From JANQMY01 sp965228775 (GTDB lineage: Bacteria; Pseudomonadota; Alphaproteobacteria; JANQMY01), in assembly GCA_965228775.1 (NCBI GenBank), contig OZ245840.1:3782001-3846000 (forward strand): a stretch of 64,000 bases of DNA, given 5' to 3'. The notes below the pieces were generated by a model. That model was not told where the DNA came from. It saw only the letters and a program-made list of their open reading frames with translations, and made no database searches. The first letter of the stretch is position 1. Each line of letters starts with the position of its first letter. Made by a program: the position numbers and the translations under genes. Below are positions 48,907 to 58,243 of the stretch, piece after piece.

Positions 48907-50778
48907 TCAGGGGGCGGGAAAGAGCTTAACCTCCACCGTTTCATGTGCCGTGATGGTAAACTCCTTAGGCGGAATGTCGCCGGCCGCCCGCCAGCCATTC
49001 ACCCGGTATCTGCCCGGAAGTAGTTTCAAGGCGTTGCCTGGCCGGACAAAGCCATTTTTGAGTTCCTGCCCATCCAACGCCTCAACAAAGGCGCGGTCCG
49101 GGTCCGTCTTATAACTGTCCGATGGCGCGTAGGTAATGATGACTTGTCCCAGTGGCTTGGGTGTGAAGACCACATCTGCGGTTTCGTTGTTGGCAAGGGA
49201 AACACGCTGAGTGTCAAAATAGCCTGCATTCTTATAGGCAATCAGGTCATATGTGCCCGGTGATACCGGAATCACAGTATTGGGACGGGCGTAAATGTCG
49301 GTTCCCTTTCGGCTGACAGGTCGAATGGATGCACGATCCGCCGGGCGCAAATATGAGTCGTCGGAGGGCGCATAGGACACTTGCAGAAACGCCGCCTCAA
49401 GAGGGATGCGAATGGTTTCTCCTTCCTCCATGACGTCAATTTCCATTGGCGTGAGGGGGAGTTTGTCGTCCGGTGACTGCACTTCGTACCGTCCGGGCCG
49501 AGCCCACCCTCCATTTTGTCCGTGCACATTATAAACGACCTCTCCTCCACGCATCAGCGTGGAGTTGCGCCGGACAATCTCGCCGTTGGGTAAGACGTAA
49601 ACAATAAAAAAGTTGATTGTCTTGTTCAGTTCGAAAACTATTTCGGTCTGCTTTCCGGCTTCGAGGGCTTCCGTCTTTTTAAGGTTGTTGTCCTTGTTCG
49701 GTTGTGCACGGAATTCATAAAGTCCAGGCCGCGCAAGCACTTCGTCAAAGGCTCGGAACCGAAACACCTCATTGCCGTCTTGATAGGCCGAAACCAGTGA
49801 GCCTGGATGTTCTTTTCCTTCTTCCAGAAAAAGGGCGCTTACCATGGCAGGGCGTGTAACAGTCACCTCGACGGTGGTTTCACCCGCACCCTCTACCGTG
49901 AAACTTTTTTGGACGGGCTCAAAAAGGGAGCCGTCTGCCAATACGGGGCCGACCTCGATTGTATAGTCGCCGGGTCCTTCGAGAATGTTGCGATGATGGC
50001 TCTTTACTTCGCCTAGTTCTGTGCCGTCCTGTAACAATCGGCCAGCAACCACATAAGCGCGCCCCTGTTCATCCGTGGCAACAATGCGCAATGCGTATCC
50101 TTGCGCTCCATCCACGTCACTAGATTTGGGCTCCGGTTTGGACGCGGTGATGGCGTTACCCGCGTTCTGAAGCGCATCGGCAAAACGGTCTTCAGAGTCC
50201 GCATCGAAATATTGGCCACCGGAAATTTCGGCGATGCAGGCCATAGCCTGCCGTTCAAAATCTTGCAGGCCGACGCCAACCACGTGAACGCGAATATCCA
50301 CGTTGGAGTTTTTCCAGTCACGCATCAGGTCGCACGGATCTTTGTCGCATGTTTCGATGCCATCGCTCACCAGAAGGATATCTCCCGTACCGTCGCCAAA
50401 ATCCTGCAGGGCTTGCCGCAGACTGTGCGTGATTGGCGTCTTGCCCGTGGGGCGAATGCTTTCCATTGCCTGCGTGATTTGACCTTTTGCGGAAGCCGGG
50501 TCCGAGAATGGCACCATGAGTTCAGTGTCCCGGCAATCGGCTTTCTCACGATGGCCATAAGCCCGGAAAGCAATCTCACGGCCCGCAAAATCACGGTCAA
50601 GAAAGGCGGAAAGTGCTTTTCGCCCGGCTTCATACTTCCGGGAGTCGTCATCCAGCGCGCCCCACATGGAGTTGGAACTGTCGTAAATCACATAGAACTT
50701 GCTGGGGTGATCCGCCGCTTGAAGACCCATTGCGGATATTAGGATGAGTGCAAACGCTATCCAGAAACTGCTTTTCAT
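48907..50778 (-). CDS. secreted VWA-domain protein with tandem beta-sandwich repeats
   Basis: 623 residues from the ATG at 50778, where GGGGGAG lies six bases before it. Signal peptide: FWIAFALILISAMGLQAAD. The VWA domain (about residues 20-195) has the MIDAS motif DSSNSMW and later TGKTPITHSL and LLVSDGIETCD, so it should bind a divalent metal. The remaining 400 residues fall into several repeats ending in phrases such as ARPGLYEFRA, ARPGRYEVQ, VSPGTYDLIA and LLPGRYRVNG. These look like carboxypeptidase-regulatory-like or PEGA-type beta domains. It acts in the periplasm or at the cell surface, probably in adhesion or complex assembly. Confidence 0.84.
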   Translation of the reverse strand: MKSSFWIAFALILISAMGLQAADHPSKFYVIYDSSNSMWGALDDDSRKYEAGRKALSAFLDRDFAGREIAFRAYGHREKADCRDTELMVPFSDPASAKGQITQAMESIRPTGKTPITHSLRQALQDFGDGTGDILLVSDGIETCDKDPCDLMRDWKNSNVDIRVHVVGVGLQDFERQAMACIAEISGGQYFDADSEDRFADALQNAGNAITASKPEPKSSDVDGAQGYALRIVATDEQGRAYVVAGRLLQDGTELGEVKSHHRNILEGPGDYTIEVGPVLADGSLFEPVQKSFTVEGAGETTVEVTVTRPAMVSALFLEEGKEHPGSLVSAYQDGNEVFRFRAFDEVLARPGLYEFRAQPNKDNNLKKTEALEAGKQTEIVFELNKTINFFIVYVLPNGEIVRRNSTLMRGGEVVYNVHGQNGGWARPGRYEVQSPDDKLPLTPMEIDVMEEGETIRIPLEAAFLQVSYAPSDDSYLRPADRASIRPVSRKGTDIYARPNTVIPVSPGTYDLIAYKNAGYFDTQRVSLANNETADVVFTPKPLGQVIITYAPSDSYKTDPDRAFVEALDGQELKNGFVRPGNALKLLPGRYRVNGWRAAGDIPPKEFTITAHETVEVKLFPAP

Positions 50779-50956
50779 CGACATCTCCCCCGAAAGAATG
50801 GCGACTCGCACCATATCAGGTCAGCAGAAGGATTGCGGCCAAACCCGGGTTTTCGTGACGTTCGCCACATAATTGGCCGCCAAGCTTGCGCTAAAACTGG
50901 CTTTGCTTCAGGTTTTGGCGATATCGGATCGCTTTTTGTCAAACGGGGAGGATTGA

Positions 50957-51694
50957 ATGGCGTATCAACGGATTTTGGCGACAGGGGTGATGCTGGGCGT
51001 ACTGGCAGCCTGTACCGAGGAAGCAGCGCAAAATGATGGCACGACGGCGCCAACGGAGGTTGATGTGGTTGAACAGATCGCGAAAGTTGTTGATGAAAGC
51101 AAAGACAGCGCGGCGGTCGATATCGAAAAGCTCCATATCGTAGAGAAGTACTGCATTGAGTATGAGCACACTGGTGCGATGCAGACCGGCACGTCCAAGG
51201 AATGCTTGCGCAATTGGGGGCTAGAACAGGCGCGCTGGGAAAACACCACAATGAAAGTGGCCGGGTTTAGCCAGTCTCAGAATCAACGGTCCATCACCAA
51301 AGGCAAATCTATTGTGAACTTCGACCCGCAAACCTTGCAAGGGACGAAAATGGACAACCCTTACTACGACGCGATGGCCGGTGCGGCTCAGGAAAAAGGG
51401 CCCAAAGAATTTGCCGATCAAATGATTTCAGCGATGGGGTTTTCGGCGACAGATCAGACTAAAGAAATTGCCGAAGAAAACTGCAAGGTTTATTCAGGCC
51501 AAATGGGCTCTATGTGCATGACGGAAGACGGCCTCACCTTAGAAACCAACATCGCCGGTATGGTCAAAACAGCGACGAAAGTCGATCGGTCGAGTGGCGG
51601 CGCCGACGCTGATTACGTGATTCCGGAAGGAGTCACATTCACCGAGGTGCCGGATCTCGGCAAACTGCTGCAAGGCCAAATGCCACAGCAATAG
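50957..51694 (+). CDS. lipoprotein of unknown function
   Basis: 245 residues. The lipobox is LAAC at residues 16-19 (MLGVLAACTEE), so the protein should be lipid-anchored. The mature part has paired Cys residues (KYCIEYEHTG, KECLRNWG; ENCKVYSGQMGSMCMTEDG) and a C-terminal DUF4412-like feel (VKTATKVDRSSGG). A GGGGAGG site lies 7 bases before the ATG. It is divergent from the VWA gene, 178 bp apart. No function can be assigned. Confidence 0.78.
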   Translation: MAYQRILATGVMLGVLAACTEEAAQNDGTTAPTEVDVVEQIAKVVDESKDSAAVDIEKLHIVEKYCIEYEHTGAMQTGTSKECLRNWGLEQARWENTTMKVAGFSQSQNQRSITKGKSIVNFDPQTLQGTKMDNPYYDAMAGAAQEKGPKEFADQMISAMGFSATDQTKEIAEENCKVYSGQMGSMCMTEDGLTLETNIAGMVKTATKVDRSSGGADADYVIPEGVTFTEVPDLGKLLQGQMPQQ

Positions 51695-51829
51695 CCTTTT
51701 CGCTTAAGCGGCGAAAATTTCAGCTGTGCTGCTCGGGCGCATTGTGTGCGCCCGGCAACATGGTGTACCCTCCTGTTATAACAAAATGGCTTGAGCCAAT
51801 CAGCGCTGATTGGGTCGGGGAGGGCACAA

Positions 51830-53749
51830 ATGAAGCGTTCGAAAAACTTTGCGCCGAAGGCGTGGGTCATCAGCGGTCTGTTGGCAGCCGCCATTGGTCT
51901 TACAGGGCCGACCGTTGCCCAAGATGAAAAATCGGAGCCGTACTCTCCCTATGCGGAACGCGATTTTGCGACTCAGGTCTTTTTCGGTGACACTCATCTG
52001 CATACGTCCTTTTCAGCCGATGCGGGCGCGTTTGGAAATCGGTTAGATATCTCGGAAGCTTACAAATTTGCCCGTGGCGAGCAGGTCACTGCCACGTCCG
52101 GGCAAGCCGTTCAGCTTTCCCGTCCGCTTGATTTCCTCGTGGTGGCCGATCATTCCGATGGCATGGGTTTCATTCCCGACCTCATTGCGGGTACACCGAA
52201 CATTCTTGCCGTCCCGGAAGGGAAGGATTGGCACGAACGGATCAACCAGGGCCGCCAAAGTGCGGTTGGGGTCGCGCGCGAAATCATCGGCTTGTTTTCC
52301 CAAGGGAAGATTCCAAAAGGTCTTATGTATACGCCGGATACGCCCGCCTATAAGGCGGCGTGGCAAAAGACCATCGATCTTGCGGATGCCTATAACGATC
52401 CCGGGAAGTTCACGGCCTTTATCGGTTTCGAATGGACGTCACTAATCCTCGGCAACAATTTGCACCGTGTGGTGATGTATCGCGATGGAGCGGACATTGC
52501 GGGCAAGATGGTTCCGTACACGACGGTCAGACCTTATGGCAGTCCGAACCCGCGCGATCTTTGGAAGTGGCTTGCGAATTACGAGGCGACGACAGGCGGT
52601 CAAATCATGGCGTTTGCGCACAACGGAAACTTGTCGAACGGCATCATGTTTCCGGTGGATGCCCAATATGATGGAGTGAAAATCGACAGAGCCTATGTGG
52701 ATGCACGAGCAGCTTGGGAGCCGCTCTATGAGGTGACGCAGATCAAAGGGGATGGTGAAGCGCATCCCTTCCTGTCGCCGGATGATGCTTTCGCGGATTT
52801 TGAGAATTGGGATGTGGCCAATCTAGATCTGTCGCAGGCCAAGACCCAGGACATGCTGAAATATGAATATGCGCGTGAGGCCCTGAAACAAGGCTTGGCG
52901 CTCGAAGCCAAAATGGGCACCAATCCCTATAAGTTCGGGTTGATTGGATCAACGGATAGCCACACATCACTGGCCACCCCTCAGGAAGACAATTTCTTCG
53001 GTAAGCATACGGGGGTTGAGCCGTCGCCGAAACGTATGGTGGGGCCGCTCAATCTCGGTTCCGACCGCAGTTTGCAAAAGTGGAGTTATGTCGCCTCCGG
53101 CCTCGCCGCCGTTTGGGCAAAGGAAAACACACGTGAAGCCATTTTTGATGCGATGGAGCGCAAAGAAGTCTATGCGACAACGGGCAGCCGGTTGCGCGTG
53201 CGGTTTTTCGGGGGCTGGTCGTTTCAGTCCGAAGATCTGAACAATCGGCAGCTTGCGAAAACCGGCTATGCCAAAGGCGTTCCGATGGGAGGAGATCTAA
53301 AAAGCAAACCGGCAGAGGCATTGACGCCGTCTTTCCTGGTCTTCGCGCTGCGCGATGCCATGGGCGCCAATATAGACCGCATACAGATCGTCAAGGGATG
53401 GCTTGACCAAAACGGTGTTCCGCAAGAAAAGGTCTTTGATATTGCCTGGTCCGGCAATCGGCAGATTGGTGCGGATGGCGTATTGCCCTCCGTCGGGTCG
53501 ACGGTGGATGTGGCCAATGCGTCGTGGTCCAACACGATCGGCGCTGCGGAATTGGGGACTGTCTGGGCAGATCCGGAATTTGATGCAAGCCAGCGGGCGT
53601 TTTACTATGCACGTGTTATTGAGATTCCAACGCCGCGCTGGTCTACATATGATGCAAAACAATTTGGTGTCGCGATCCCCGAAGGAGCGCCTGTCTCGGT
53701 ACAGGATCGCGCTTACACGTCGCCGATTTGGTACACACCGACGGAATAG
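51830..53749 (+). CDS. DUF3604 protein (PHP-like, secreted)
   Basis: 639 residues from the ATG at 51830, preceded by GGGAGGGC. A signal peptide (WVISGLLAAAIGLTGPTVAQD) is followed by QVFFGDTHLHTSFSADAGAFGNRL, the metal-binding HxH of the PHP/DUF3604 family, then DFLVVADHSDGMGFIP, TAFIGFEWTS and GLIGSTDSHTS. These match a metal-dependent phosphatase or hydrolase fold of unknown reaction, placed in the periplasm. It heads an operon with a PpiC-type isomerase (19 bp on) and a HupE-like membrane protein, a gene order I recall from other marine proteobacteria. Confidence 0.88.
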   Translation: MKRSKNFAPKAWVISGLLAAAIGLTGPTVAQDEKSEPYSPYAERDFATQVFFGDTHLHTSFSADAGAFGNRLDISEAYKFARGEQVTATSGQAVQLSRPLDFLVVADHSDGMGFIPDLIAGTPNILAVPEGKDWHERINQGRQSAVGVAREIIGLFSQGKIPKGLMYTPDTPAYKAAWQKTIDLADAYNDPGKFTAFIGFEWTSLILGNNLHRVVMYRDGADIAGKMVPYTTVRPYGSPNPRDLWKWLANYEATTGGQIMAFAHNGNLSNGIMFPVDAQYDGVKIDRAYVDARAAWEPLYEVTQIKGDGEAHPFLSPDDAFADFENWDVANLDLSQAKTQDMLKYEYAREALKQGLALEAKMGTNPYKFGLIGSTDSHTSLATPQEDNFFGKHTGVEPSPKRMVGPLNLGSDRSLQKWSYVASGLAAVWAKENTREAIFDAMERKEVYATTGSRLRVRFFGGWSFQSEDLNNRQLAKTGYAKGVPMGGDLKSKPAEALTPSFLVFALRDAMGANIDRIQIVKGWLDQNGVPQEKVFDIAWSGNRQIGADGVLPSVGSTVDVANASWSNTIGAAELGTVWADPEFDASQRAFYYARVIEIPTPRWSTYDAKQFGVAIPEGAPVSVQDRAYTSPIWYTPTE

Positions 53750-53767
53750 CCGCAGGGGCCTTCCGGT

Positions 53768-54634
53768 ATGACCCAGGTGGCTTCTAGAGTAGGCGATTGG
53801 CTTCGCCAAGAACCGCTGGCGCAGTTCCTGACCGCCGGTCTCGTTCTATTCCTCTTATACGCGCTGGTGGCGCCGAAAGAGTTGACGGACACAGATACGA
53901 TTTCGATCAGTGCTGCCCAACAGCAGAACATCGCCGCGTTGTTTGAACGCACCTGGGGGAGGCCACCAACGCCACAAGAGCGGGAGGGGCTGGTTGCCGC
54001 CCGCGTCCGCGAAGAGATCCTGTCGCGGGAAGCTGTCGCCATGGGCTTGAGCGATGGGGACGCGGTAGTGCGGGCGCGTCTTGCCCAGAAGCTTGAATTT
54101 TTGTCCGACGACCTTGCAGCAACTCTTGTTCCGACCGACCAGGAGCTCGAAGCATTTCTTGCGGCTCATGAGCAAAAATATGTGGTGGGCGGGCGGACCA
54201 GTTTTCAGCATATCTTTTTGAAACCATTGGACGATGGGTCGCTGGACACGCAACGTGCCGCCGAAATATTGCAATCCGCCAAGACGGGGGCGGACCTTCA
54301 AAGCTTTGGAGACCCAACCCTTCTGCCACCAGAGATGACGCTTGCCTCAAGGAACGAAATTACTGCCACATTTGGGGAAGATTTCTTGGCGGCATTGAAC
54401 AATGTGCCCGTGAACGAGTGGTACAGCTATTTACGGTCGCCTTTCGGGTACCATCTTGTTTTCGTCGAAGAGCGGAACTCTCCCCGGGAACCTTCATTGG
54501 AGGAAGTTCGCGATGTTCTCGTGCGTGATTGGCGCGACGCGCAGCGATTGAAACTGCGCGACGCGTTCTACGAAGATGTGCGCGGACGATACCAAGTAGA
54601 AATCGAACAGCCTTCAAACAAGGACGAGAAGTGA
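53768..54634 (+). CDS. membrane-anchored peptidylprolyl isomerase (PpiC/parvulin type)
   Basis: 288 residues. An N-terminal membrane helix (LAQFLTAGLVLFLLYALVA, residues 17-35) anchors a periplasmic domain. The N-terminal helical part resembles the SurA/PpiD chaperone module (REGLVAARVREEILSREAVAMGL). A parvulin-like domain, FQHIFLKPL to SPFGYHLVFVEER, ends in the usual GYHLV. It probably folds the DUF3604 protein or HupE in the periplasm. The ATG is 19 bp after the DUF3604 stop, and the stop overlaps the HupE start (GTGA). Confidence 0.86.
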   Translation: MTQVASRVGDWLRQEPLAQFLTAGLVLFLLYALVAPKELTDTDTISISAAQQQNIAALFERTWGRPPTPQEREGLVAARVREEILSREAVAMGLSDGDAVVRARLAQKLEFLSDDLAATLVPTDQELEAFLAAHEQKYVVGGRTSFQHIFLKPLDDGSLDTQRAAEILQSAKTGADLQSFGDPTLLPPEMTLASRNEITATFGEDFLAALNNVPVNEWYSYLRSPFGYHLVFVEERNSPREPSLEEVRDVLVRDWRDAQRLKLRDAFYEDVRGRYQVEIEQPSNKDEK

Positions 54635-55638
54635 GCTTCCTGCGCGCCTTCTTTTTGTTCGCTGTGTGTGTGGCCTCGGCTGTGCCAGCTGCCGCTCATG
54701 AAGTGCGCCCCACTTATTTGCAGTTGGAGCAAGTTTCGCCGGATGAGTTTGCGGTTCTCTGGAAAATTCCGGCACGAGGCGATGCCGTTCTGAGGTTAGA
54801 CCTTGAGCTTCCGGAAGGCTGCGTACCAGTTACGCCTCAGCAATTCGTACGCGACAGCGCGGCATTGGTAAAGCGCTGGAAGATAAAGTGCACGGACGGT
54901 CTTGCCGGTGAGTCCATTCACATCCCTGGGCTTGAAACCACGGCCGTCGAGATGATTGCACGCATCGACTGGCTCGACAGGCCCTCGCAGAATGTTCGCT
55001 TAACCGGCGGCACCAATCATTTCGACGTGGCGGAGCGCACGAGCGTTTGGGATGCCGCGGAAAGCTATCTGCCTTTCGGTATCTCTCACATTTGGGAGGG
55101 CATCGACCATTTGCTGTTTCTTGTGGCGCTGGTGTTCCTGATTGGATCGGTACGGCAACTGTTGCTCGCGGTCACCAGCTTTACCATTGCCCACAGTCTG
55201 ACCTTGGGCCTTGCGGTTCTTGGTGTGGTGGGGGTGCCGAGCGGATTGGTAGAGACGCTCATCGCGCTCAGCATCGTGTTTGTCGCTGCGGAAGCGATGC
55301 GCGGTGAGGGCGCCCCCAAAACGCTCGCGCGCCGGTACCCTTGGGTGGTGGCTTTCGCCTTCGGGCTATTTCACGGGTTAGGATTTGCGGGCGCGCTGAG
55401 CGAAGCGGGACTGCCTGAAGATGCGATCCTGTCCGCCTTATTGTTTTTCAATATCGGTGTTGAGATCGGTCAGGTCATTTTCGTCGCCGCGTTGCTTGCT
55501 GCGTTCTGGTCCGTTCGTGTGGCGGGTGAGCACGCGCAACAGGCGATGCGGCGCGCAGCCCTTTACGTGGCCGGTATTGCGGGCGCTTTTTGGACCTTTG
55601 AAAGGGCCGCGTCTTTGTTCGGTGTGATCGCTGCTTAG
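54631..55638 (+). CDS. HupE/UreJ family membrane protein
   Basis: 335 residues from GTG at 54631, which overlaps the previous stop codon; AAGGACGAG serves as ribosome site. Signal peptide: AFFLFAVCVASAVPAAAHE. After an extracytoplasmic beta-rich domain of about 150 residues come helices with FGISHIWEGIDHLLFLVALVFLIG, SFTIAHSLTLGLAVLG and FGLFHGLGFAGALSEAGLP. Histidines in HIWEGIDH, IAHS and FHGLGFAG are the HupE nickel/cobalt-permease-like pattern. Nickel import is the known role of the short members; the long extracytoplasmic domain makes this one uncertain. Confidence 0.87.
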   Translation: MSFLRAFFLFAVCVASAVPAAAHEVRPTYLQLEQVSPDEFAVLWKIPARGDAVLRLDLELPEGCVPVTPQQFVRDSAALVKRWKIKCTDGLAGESIHIPGLETTAVEMIARIDWLDRPSQNVRLTGGTNHFDVAERTSVWDAAESYLPFGISHIWEGIDHLLFLVALVFLIGSVRQLLLAVTSFTIAHSLTLGLAVLGVVGVPSGLVETLIALSIVFVAAEAMRGEGAPKTLARRYPWVVAFAFGLFHGLGFAGALSEAGLPEDAILSALLFFNIGVEIGQVIFVAALLAAFWSVRVAGEHAQQAMRRAALYVAGIAGAFWTFERAASLFGVIAA

Positions 55639-55661
55639 CAGCCTGTGAGAACGGCTCGGCT

Positions 55662-56033
55662 TTATCCCGACTGGCTTTGGAATTCGGCCATGTCGAAATA
55701 ATCCCGCCATGCGGTGATCTTGCCATCCTTAAGTTCAAAGGTGCCCATCACCCGAACGGAAATGGTTTTGCCGTCGGCCATTTGAAAATTGTCGGTGCGT
55801 TCGGTCAGCACTGTGCCTTCCGCATTCTCGGCAATGTGGTGAACTTCCCAGACAACTTTTTCAGCAACTTCAAGAAACGGCGCCACAAATTGCTTAATGG
55901 CTTCTGTCCCCTTCAGGGGTTCCATGGGGATGTTGTGATAGAAGGCGTCCGGCGCCAACCCATCCAAGATGGCTTGCGTATCTCTGTTTTCCCACGCCTT
56001 GATAAAAGACAAAACCAGATCGGTATTCGACAC
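55662..56033 (-). CDS. limonene-1,2-epoxide hydrolase-like / SnoaL protein
   Basis: 123 residues. FIKAWENRDTQAILDGLAPDAFYHNIPMEPLKG and VLTERTDNFQMADGKTISVRVMGTFELKDGKITAWRDYFDMAEF follow the LEH domain pattern, with the Arg-Asp of ERTD and Asp of WRDYFD matching the Asp-Arg-Asp catalytic group. It could open an epoxide with water. Cytosolic. It is convergent with the HupE gene. Confidence 0.82.
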   Translation of the reverse strand: MSNTDLVLSFIKAWENRDTQAILDGLAPDAFYHNIPMEPLKGTEAIKQFVAPFLEVAEKVVWEVHHIAENAEGTVLTERTDNFQMADGKTISVRVMGTFELKDGKITAWRDYFDMAEFQSQSG

Positions 56034-56078
56034 GGCGACACTCCTCCCTGCAAGATCAGTCTTGCCTCGGGTGTATCA

Positions 56079-56741
56079 CTATTGCCGGGGCTCGGGGAAG
56101 AGAGGCTCTTGGTCTCCGGCCGCCCAAGCCGGGTATTTCTTCATGATGCTTTGGAATAAATCCGATTCCAGCAATGAAGCCAGCCAATCATGCAAGAATC
56201 TGAAGTCAACGGAATCGAACCAAGCGCGGTCCGTATTGGCAAACTGGCGAACGAACGGAACGATCGCTGCATCGGCCAATGACATGCGATTGCCGAACAG
56301 GAAGGACCGGCCGTCGAGCTGGGCGTCGAGCTTCTCAAGAAAAGCAATGCCGCTGGCGCGATGTTCCAGCGCATCCACATTGTCATAGCGGTTCGGATAT
56401 TTGTAGCGGTCCAAGTGATGTTTAAAGCTGCCATCATTCTCCGCTATCAGCGCATCTGTTTTCGTCAGGTCACCAATCTCGGGCTTAAGCCAGTCCTCGG
56501 GGTCATTCCTCGCCAAGGACCACTTCATAATGTCGAAACTTTCGTCCAGAATGTTTCCATCTGGAAGAACCAGGACCGGCACCGTTCCTTTCGACGAGGC
56601 TTCGATCATTTCGGGTGGTTTGTTCCGTAGCACCACCTCTCGTAAAGCACAGGTCTGTCCGCTGATCGTCAGCGCTAAGCGCGCGCGCATGGCATAGGGG
56701 CAACGGCGGAAGGAATAAAGGATCGGCAGGCCGTCACTCAT
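56079..56741 (-). CDS. glutathione S-transferase family protein
   Basis: 220 residues from MSDGLPILYSFRRCPYAMRAR (56741). The start overlaps the TrhO stop codon by 8 bp (ATGAGTGA), so it is translationally coupled. The N-terminal thioredoxin fold has the FRRCPY catalytic region (Cys and Tyr) and GTVPVLVLPDGNILDESFDIMKW (cis-Pro and Ser). The C-terminal all-helical domain has FGNRMSLADAAIVPFVRQF. The Cys-type start suggests an omega- or beta-like GST, perhaps with glutaredoxin-like activity. Confidence 0.88.
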   Translation of the reverse strand: MSDGLPILYSFRRCPYAMRARLALTISGQTCALREVVLRNKPPEMIEASSKGTVPVLVLPDGNILDESFDIMKWSLARNDPEDWLKPEIGDLTKTDALIAENDGSFKHHLDRYKYPNRYDNVDALEHRASGIAFLEKLDAQLDGRSFLFGNRMSLADAAIVPFVRQFANTDRAWFDSVDFRFLHDWLASLLESDLFQSIMKKYPAWAAGDQEPLFPEPRQ

Positions 56742-57687
56742 CAAAGAAATCCTTAAACGGATCTTTCGGCGGTTTTTGAGCAACCCCGATATGGGCCTCG
56801 CCGCGTTCCTCCGCCAGTTCCATTTGGTGCTGGCGCTGGGCATAGCGGGCTTTTTGTTCCGTCGAACTCTTGTCGTAGCAATGATCGCAAGAGACACCCG
56901 GAACGAAGTGAGGAGATTTCTTATCTTCTTCCGTGATGGGCCGGCGGCAGGCGTGACACATGTCGTAGGACCCTTGCTTGAGGCCGTGGCCCACCGAGAC
57001 GCGGTTGTCGAATACGAAACATTCGCCCTGCCATTTGCTGTCAGTTTCCGGCACGGTCTCCAAATACTTCAAGATACCGCCCTTGAGGTGGTACACGTCC
57101 TCAATGCCCTCAAGCTTGAGAAGCGACGTTGCTTTTTCGCAGCGAATGCCGCCCGTGCAATACATGGCAACTTTCTTGCCGTCTAACGCTTCACGGTTTT
57201 CGTGGAACCAGCTCGGGAAGTCACGGAACGTCTTGGTCTCCGGGTCGGTCGCGCCTTCGAAGGCCCCGATACTCACCTCATAATCGTTGCGTGTATCGAT
57301 GACGACCACGTCCGGCTCGGAAATCAGCGCATTCCAATCTTTGGGGTCAACATAGGTGCCGACTTGATTGTTTGGATTGGCGTCCGGCACGCCCATCGCC
57401 ACCACTTCTTTCTTGAGCCGCACCTTCAGCCTGTAAAACGGCATTTCCGATGCCGAGGATTCCTTGTGCTCCAGCGTGGCGCAGCCCGGTAAGCCGCGCA
57501 GATACTTCATGACGTCATTGATCCCTTCACGCGAACCGGCAATCGTGCCGTTAATGCCTTCTTTCGCAAGGAGAACTGTGCCGAATATGCCGTGTGCGGA
57601 TAACTCAGACTGTATCGGCTCCTGAAGGGTTTCAAATTCAGGAAATGGGGTGAAGTGGTAAAAGGCGGAAACAACAATATGGGTCAT
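56734..57687 (-). CDS. trhO: tRNA uridine(34) hydroxylase TrhO (rhodanese-like)
   Basis: 317 residues, the usual length. The N-terminal ferredoxin-like domain has FPEFETLQEPIQSEL and GINGTIAGSREGINDVMKYLRGL. The rhodanese domain has IDTRNDYEVSIGAFEGA and the active-site loop MYCTGGIRCEKATSLL (catalytic Cys). A C-terminal zinc-like cluster reads CHACRRPITEEDK and GVSCDHCYDK. TrhO makes 5-hydroxyuridine at the wobble position of tRNA. It overlaps the GST gene downstream and lies 11 bp after the SnoaL-like gene. Confidence 0.93.
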   Translation of the reverse strand: MTHIVVSAFYHFTPFPEFETLQEPIQSELSAHGIFGTVLLAKEGINGTIAGSREGINDVMKYLRGLPGCATLEHKESSASEMPFYRLKVRLKKEVVAMGVPDANPNNQVGTYVDPKDWNALISEPDVVVIDTRNDYEVSIGAFEGATDPETKTFRDFPSWFHENREALDGKKVAMYCTGGIRCEKATSLLKLEGIEDVYHLKGGILKYLETVPETDSKWQGECFVFDNRVSVGHGLKQGSYDMCHACRRPITEEDKKSPHFVPGVSCDHCYDKSSTEQKARYAQRQHQMELAEERGEAHIGVAQKPPKDPFKDFFDE

Positions 57688-57698
57688 GATTTTTGAAT

Positions 57699-58118
57699 TT
57701 AGGAGGCAGCTTTCTCGGGTGCCAATTGCTCCAGCATTTCGCCCATCTTTTCATGCAGTTTGTTGACCGCCTTTAAGGGGCGGATCAGAACCTTAAAGTC
57801 CGTGATCTGTCCAGCATCGTTGGATGTGATCAAGTCTACGCCGTTGATCTCGATCCCTTCGATGTTGCATTTGAATTCTAGCATAGCCTCATTGCCGTCA
57901 ATCACCTCACGGACATAGTGAAACGACTCATTGAACAGAACATGGAAGGCGCCGGTGAGATACCAGGTGACGAGCTGTTTGCCTTTCTGAGGCGTGTGCA
58001 CGACCGGGGAATGGAACACGGCATCATCCGCGATCAGATCATCGAGTATCGAGATATCCCTAGTATCGAGTGCTCTGTGCCAAGTTTCGATCGCTTTATT
58101 CACGGTTCCAGTCCTCAT
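57699..58118 (-). CDS. SnoaL-like / NTF2-fold protein
   Basis: 139 residues; a GTG start five codons in (VNKAIETW) is an alternative, with AGGACTGG ahead of it. WHRALDTRDISILDDLIADDAVFHSPVVHTPQKGK and VDLITSNDAGQITDFKVLIRPLKAVNKLHEKMGEML match small NTF2-fold proteins of the SnoaL_2 group, which bind hydrophobic ligands. Function unknown. It starts the leftward TrhO-GST group. Confidence 0.78.
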   Translation of the reverse strand: MRTGTVNKAIETWHRALDTRDISILDDLIADDAVFHSPVVHTPQKGKQLVTWYLTGAFHVLFNESFHYVREVIDGNEAMLEFKCNIEGIEINGVDLITSNDAGQITDFKVLIRPLKAVNKLHEKMGEMLEQLAPEKAAS

Positions 58119-58243
58119 TCATCTATGTCCCGTTATGTTGAGGGTCTTTTAGCGTTTTGTGCGCCCGTGATCCATAGGGCGGTTTGCCAGGGCCGTATAT
58201 TTGGGCTTAGGGTTTGGTAAACGCAGTCTGATTTTGAGGGTTT

